Shown: positions 11,722-16,615 of the stretch, piece after piece | Numbering within the stretch: position 1 is the first letter of the stretch | Layout of the letters: each line of letters opens with the position of its first letter | From: Acidobacteriota bacterium | GTDB taxonomy: Bacteria > Acidobacteriota > Blastocatellia > RBC074 | Direction of reading: 5' to 3' | Assembly (NCBI GenBank): GCA_016715865.1 | Contig: JADJXM010000036.1 | Coordinates: forward strand, 1-16,615 | DNA: 16,615 nt | Notes under the pieces: generated by a model | Databases searched by the model: none | Seen by the model: only the letters and a program-made list of their open reading frames with translations | Told to the model about the DNA's origin: nothing | Made by a program: the position numbers and the translations under genes

Positions 11722-12555
11722 TCAAATCGCTGTCACACTGACGTTGACCGATAGTTCCTCTTTCGCGCTCCCTTTATAGACTCCGCGTGTTGGCGGAACA
11801 TCGGAATAATCGCGTCCTGTCGCGACTCGCACGTATTGTTCGGTCTGCCAGGAATTATGAGTCGGATCCAGGGAAAGCCAGCCACGGTCTTCAACGAAAA
11901 CATCAACCCAGGCATGCGAAGCCGCATTGGCGGGCACGATGATGCCGGCGTCCTCTCTGTCACGAAGCGTTTGCGGGCTGTAAAGATAACCACTGACATA
12001 CCTGGCCGGTATTCCAAGACTGCGACATGCCGCCAGCATGAGATGCGCGAAGTCCTGACAAACTCCGCTACCGAGGCTGAGCGCCTCAGAGGCTGTAGTC
12101 TTGACATCGGTAGCTCCGGGCTCATATTTCAGAGAGCTGTAGAGTGTTTCCATGAGACCGAGAGCGGTAGCCTCAGGATCACCTTCAACATAATCATGCA
12201 TGGCGAATTGCGAGATCCGCTCATCTTCCGGGGCATAGGTCGTCGGCGCCAGATAATCGAATTGATCCAGCGGCGACAGTTCCATCTCATCCGACACGAA
12301 GACTCTCGGCGTATGGACTTCGCTGCTTGTTGTTACCACCACCTTGTCGTGTGGTTGAAGCGTATCGAAATGATGAACCGTATTCCCATACCGGTCGATA
12401 TATATCATGACTTCTCCCACTGGCTGCGTCTCCAATGAAAATCGTAAACAACGCTGTCCCGCGGCCTCAAACGGATGGAGTCGCAACTCAGTATAGGCTT
12501 CACTGATCGGCTCGGCATAATGAAAGACTGTCGTATGCTCGATTCGTAATCTCAT
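11722..12555 (-). CDS. Transglutaminase-like cysteine protease-fold protein of the ATP-grasp/alpha-E cassette
   Basis: 277 residues, cytoplasmic (no signal peptide). The N-terminal domain (MRLRIEHTTVFHYAEPISEA, residues 1-90) is the beta-rich transglutaminase N-terminal region. The catalytic core holds Cys166 in GSGVCQDFAH, His214 in ASHAWVDVF and Asp230 in LSLDPTHN, a full papain-like triad. The family is known as the third member of a conserved set with circularly permuted ATP-grasp and alpha-E proteins; it is predicted to cut or transfer amide bonds in a peptide product or tag. ATG at 12555 follows the alpha-E stop by 21 bases, with GGA about eight bases upstream, so the two are surely co-transcribed. 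The gene is intact. Confidence 0.93.
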   Translation of the reverse strand: MRLRIEHTTVFHYAEPISEAYTELRLHPFEAAGQRCLRFSLETQPVGEVMIYIDRYGNTVHHFDTLQPHDKVVVTTSSEVHTPRVFVSDEMELSPLDQFDYLAPTTYAPEDERISQFAMHDYVEGDPEATALGLMETLYSSLKYEPGATDVKTTASEALSLGSGVCQDFAHLMLAACRSLGIPARYVSGYLYSPQTLRDREDAGIIVPANAASHAWVDVFVEDRGWLSLDPTHNSWQTEQYVRVATGRDYSDVPPTRGVYKGSAKEELSVNVSVTAI

Positions 12556-12576
12556 CCCTGATTCCGGAATTGTTCT

Positions 12577-13614
<1,038 letters not shown>

Positions 13615-13668
13615 TAGACAGATCAAAAGAAACCGGTTGAATGAGGCAAAGAAGACGCCCAACCACTC

Positions 13669-14323
<655 letters not shown>

Positions 14324-14357
14324 GCCGCGCGTCGTACGGGTGTAGACACGATTGTCA

Positions 14358-15161
14358 TCACCACCAGGTCCCGCCCTCGACGATCTCGATGCCCATCTGC
14401 CGGGCCAGAAACGTGTGTTCGAAATATGCCGAGTTGAAGATGCCCGGAGTCAGCAAAACGACGTTCGGATCTGGATTATCATGTGGAGCGACCGATCTCA
14501 GAGTCGCCAGCAGTTCCTGAGGATAATGTTCGATCGACCTCACTCCATAACGCTGAAAGAGATTGGGGAAGGTGCGTTTCATCGCCTGCCTGTTCTCGAG
14601 CATATAACTGACGCCGGACGGCGACCTCAGATTGTCTTCGAGGACGTAATACTCACCCTTATCGTCTCGCACCAGATCAGAGCCGATGATGTGGGCGTAT
14701 ACTTTTTTGGGGGGATGAACGCCGATCATCTCCCGCCGAAAATGTTTCGCACCGAAGATCAATTCCGCCGGTATTATTTTGTCCCGAATGATGCGCTGTT
14801 CATGATAAATGTCGTTGAGGAAGAGATTGAGCGCTGTCACACGCTGCGTCAACCCGCGCTCGAGATAGTCCCATTCAGGATACGGAATGACGCGCGGGAT
14901 CAGATCGAACGGAAAGATACGTTCAATTCCCTCATCCTTCTGACTGTAGACGGTAAAGGTAATGCCCTGATACAGAAATGAAATGTCAGCACGACGCCGG
15001 CGATCCTCGAACGATTCTTCAGTCAGTTCGCTCAGACGGTCGTACAAAACTCGATAGTGTTTTCGAGGAACGCCGTTCTTTTCGAACATTTCGTCGAAGA
15101 AAGCTCCGACTTCATAGCCGTTTGCCAGCGAAAATGGCTTTGACGGTCTCTTCACACTCAT
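14358..15161 (-). CDS. Circularly permuted ATP-grasp protein, N-terminal part
   Basis: Predicted ATP-dependent carboxylate-amine (amide/peptide) ligase, the likely enzymatic core of the ATP-grasp, alpha-E and transglutaminase cassette. ATG at 15161 with AGGA 11 bases upstream. Motifs include FEKNGVPRKHYRVLYDRLSE, FTVYSQKDEGIERIFPFDLI, RVIPYPEWDYLERGLTQR, YYVLEDNLRSPSGVSYMLEN and TPGIFNSAYFEHTFLARQMG. After EIVEG the frame fails (GTWW then stop). Restoring one C near 14377 and one G near 14364 gives EGRDLVVDD and joins the part at 13697-14323. The span 13697-15161 plus two bases is exactly 489 codons, the usual family length, which supports two one-base deletions rather than two separate genes. 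Confidence 0.9.
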   Translation of the reverse strand: MSVKRPSKPFSLANGYEVGAFFDEMFEKNGVPRKHYRVLYDRLSELTEESFEDRRRRADISFLYQGITFTVYSQKDEGIERIFPFDLIPRVIPYPEWDYLERGLTQRVTALNLFLNDIYHEQRIIRDKIIPAELIFGAKHFRREMIGVHPPKKVYAHIIGSDLVRDDKGEYYVLEDNLRSPSGVSYMLENRQAMKRTFPNLFQRYGVRSIEHYPQELLATLRSVAPHDNPDPNVVLLTPGIFNSAYFEHTFLARQMGIEIVEGGTWW

Positions 15162-15318
15162 TTCTGACGATGTCCTCGCGTTTTTTGGATTGGCCCGGGA
15201 CGCATGGCGAAGTCGCCAATCAGGTTTGCATCCTGGATTGGTGTTGTGGGATATGTTTGCCTAATTGATGTGTCGTCTGGTCTTCTTAGTATTTTGTTGT
15301 CTTTGAATGATCCTTGAG

Positions 15319-15347
15319 AGAGTAGCGAAACCGGAAGGATCAGTCAA
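15319..15347 (-). promoter_or_regulatory. Candidate sigma-70 promoter for the ATP-grasp operon
   Basis: On the minus strand TTGACT (15347-15342), 17 bases, then TACTCT (15324-15319). The -35 is good, the -10 weak. It lies about 160 bases upstream of the ATP-grasp ATG and just past the terminator hairpin of the upstream gene, where a promoter is expected. The remaining leader (15162-15318) shows GATTGGC/GCCAATC inverted copies (15187-15222) but nothing else I recognise. Confidence 0.35.
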
Positions 15348-15374
15348 CTTTGACCGGCTTGAAAAGCGTAGAAA

Positions 15375-15408
15375 ACTGACAGTGTGCTGATCACAGCACA
15401 CTTTCAGT
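15375..15408 (-). terminator. Rho-independent-like terminator
   Basis: GTGTGCTG (15382-15389) and CAGCACAC (15394-15401) pair perfectly around an ATCA loop, extended by ACTGA/TCAGT across a small internal loop. On the minus strand it is followed by TTTTC, so it most likely ends transcription of the small gene stopping at 15449. Confidence 0.6.
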
Positions 15409-15448
15409 CGGTCTAATGGCCTGCTGGTTTATCTTAGGTCAAGACAGC

Positions 15449-15788
15449 TCAGTCTGCAGGATGCGTGTACCCAAGATGGATTTCATCCGAATCCAGGAAA
15501 GGGCCTTCGCGTCGAACAGTGGCGCCTTCGCGGAAGATGACTATTTTTCTTTGTGTATTGAGAGGTTGCTCGGTCGTCACTTTCCATTTCGAGTCTGGCG
15601 GAATAAGAATGATAATCGATCCATCCTTTGCCTCTTTGATATCCCAGATGGCATTATCGTCAAAGACAACGCAAACCCCTTTTTGTTTATTTCTTCTTCC
15701 GGCAGCAGTATATATCCCCTGGTTCCTCGGCGGCCCTCCGTATTGGTGTCCTCACGACGATTTTCAGCTACAACATCATTGGGCTCAT
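15449..15788 (-). pseudogene. Small protein of unknown function, frameshifted
   Basis: Not recognised. The ATG at 15788 follows GGAG by three bases. Joined frames give MSPNDVVAENRREDTNTEGP, then PRNQGIYTAAGRRNKQKG, then a clean stretch GVCVVFDDNAIWDIKEAKDG, SIIILIPPDSKWKVTTEQPL, NTQRKIVIFREGATVRREGP, FLDSDEIHLGYTHPAD, stop TGA at 15451-15449. About 112 residues, soluble, without signal peptide or membrane helix, with alternating hydrophobic residues that suggest beta strands. At least two indels lie in the first third. It is 37 bases downstream of the TPR gene's stop and is followed by a terminator, so it is probably the last gene of the TPR transcript. Alternatively it is the frameshifted C-terminus of the TPR protein. 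Confidence 0.4.
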
Positions 15789-15825
15789 TGACTCCGGCGG
15801 CGATCCTGTCTTGTTGAAGGAATTA

Positions 15826-16615
15826 TTAAATCCCGGGCTTCGAGAGGTGTCGCGCGCACGGCGAAACTGATTCAGCCCAGTTCGCGTTGTGGGCATCGAT
15901 CTGAGACAGCGCCAGCAGCGAATCAGCCAGTAATCGCTGATCGGTCAGATTTCTTGCCTCCTTTAATGATTCAAAGAATTTAAATGCGGGTTCGACAATA
16001 CGTATACCTTCATAGTGTGGTGTAGTATCGTCCGTTGTAAGACCTTGCTGATTGAATCGCCTGATTGAAATATTTTTCCGCCTCCTCAAATTCTCCTGTT
16101 TCGTGAAAGATCCCGGCTTTCGCAAGCAGGCCTAAAGTGTAACCGCTCCGCATTTGAGACTTTTGCGCCAGATCGAGGCCTTTGTCTACTTACTGCCGCG
16201 CCTATTCCAGCTTGCCCGCAGCCAGTGAGTTACCGCTCAGATGAATCTGCGCCCGGTAGCCAAGTACGGGCTGCCGGAGTCAATCGCCAGCTGCAACTGC
16301 TGCCGGGCGACATCAAGCTTGCTCAAGGCGTCATAAATCATGCCTATATTGAAATAGACGGCGGCCAGCCCTTCTTTGTTATCGGCCTGCCGGTATAACG
16401 CCTCAGCCTGTTTGAACGATGCTTCCGATTTTGTCAGATCCTTTTCGCGCTCGCCATAGATGACACCCAGGCGCAGATTTGCCGCCGCTGATTCAGGATC
16501 GACATCCAATGCCTTCTGATAACTCTCAATCGCCTTGCCGGTTTCATAATCCTTTTCATAGGCTCAGCCAAGGTCCAGAAAAACTCTCGACCTCTCATTC
16601 GCCGGTGCGAGGTCG
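15826..16615 (-). pseudogene. TPR-repeat protein, C-terminal part, frameshifted and cut by window edge
   Basis: Tetratricopeptide-repeat protein; TPRs bind partner proteins. From the window edge, joined frames give AYEKDYETG, AIESYQKALDVDPESAAANL, RLGVIYGEREKDLTKSEASF, KQAEALYRQADNKEGLAAVY, FNIGMIYDALSKLDVARQQL and QLAIDSGSPYLA, a run of canonical TPR helices with the usual Gly/Ala/Tyr spacing (clean between 16237 and 16509). Downstream it continues, broken, as AQKSQMRSGYTLGLLAKAGI, HETGEFEEAEKYF, QQGLTTDDTTPHYEGI and LLADSLLALSQIDAHNANWA, stop at 15826-15828. Long TPR tails of this sort occur on acidobacterial kinases and on winged-helix regulators, but the N-terminus is outside the window, so the full protein cannot be named. 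Confidence 0.7.

Overview
The window looks like part of an Acidobacteriota chromosome, most plausibly class Blastocatellia. This is an inference from gene content: a eukaryotic-like Ser/Thr kinase preceded by a membrane and GAF sensor, a secreted S9 prolyl-oligopeptidase-type peptidase, an ECF sigma/anti-sigma operon with an acidobacterial-style tail, Tat-exported enzymes, and moderate GC. No rRNA, tRNA, phage, insertion sequence or CRISPR array was recognised.

Left part (1-7230): every gene is recognisable but broken by frequent small indels. In order they are a minus-strand operon of ECF sigma factor, zinc-binding anti-sigma factor and a secreted protein (1705 down to 1); a plus-strand Tat-exported intradiol ring-cleavage dioxygenase (1964-2606) that converges, through a hairpin terminator, on a minus-strand secreted hypothetical protein (2688-3313); a plus-strand nucleotidyltransferase (3512-4067); a minus-strand pair of Tat-exported amidase and DinB-family protein (6200 down to 4126); and the 5' part of a large plus-strand sensor kinase (from 6341).

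Middle (7234-13566): long clean reading frames. The sensor kinase runs to 9335 as PDZ-like region, membrane helices, GAF, zinc ribbon and kinase, with three single-base slips between GAF and kinase. Opposite it is an S9 peptidase (11666-9498). Upstream of that lie a transglutaminase (12555-11722), an alpha-E protein (13566-12577) and a circularly permuted ATP-grasp protein (15161-13697, two single-base deletions). The last three form the well-known predicted amidoligase/peptide-modification cassette; the S9 peptidase follows 55 bases later on the same strand and may belong to the same transcript.

Right end (15375-16615): a hairpin terminator and probable promoter precede the cassette. Upstream of them are a small unrecognised protein and the C-terminal part of a TPR protein, again with frameshifts.

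The most unusual non-coding feature is a pair of elements (9321-9498 and 13575-13701) made of head-to-head arrays of the heptamer GAAAGTA / TACTTTC around a 50-60 base spacer. They fill the gaps between genes and supply the stop codons of two of them. The other major point is the sharp contrast between broken and clean stretches, with active-site motifs surviving the frameshifts. This fits uneven consensus accuracy at least as well as true gene decay, so all broken genes here should be read with that caution.
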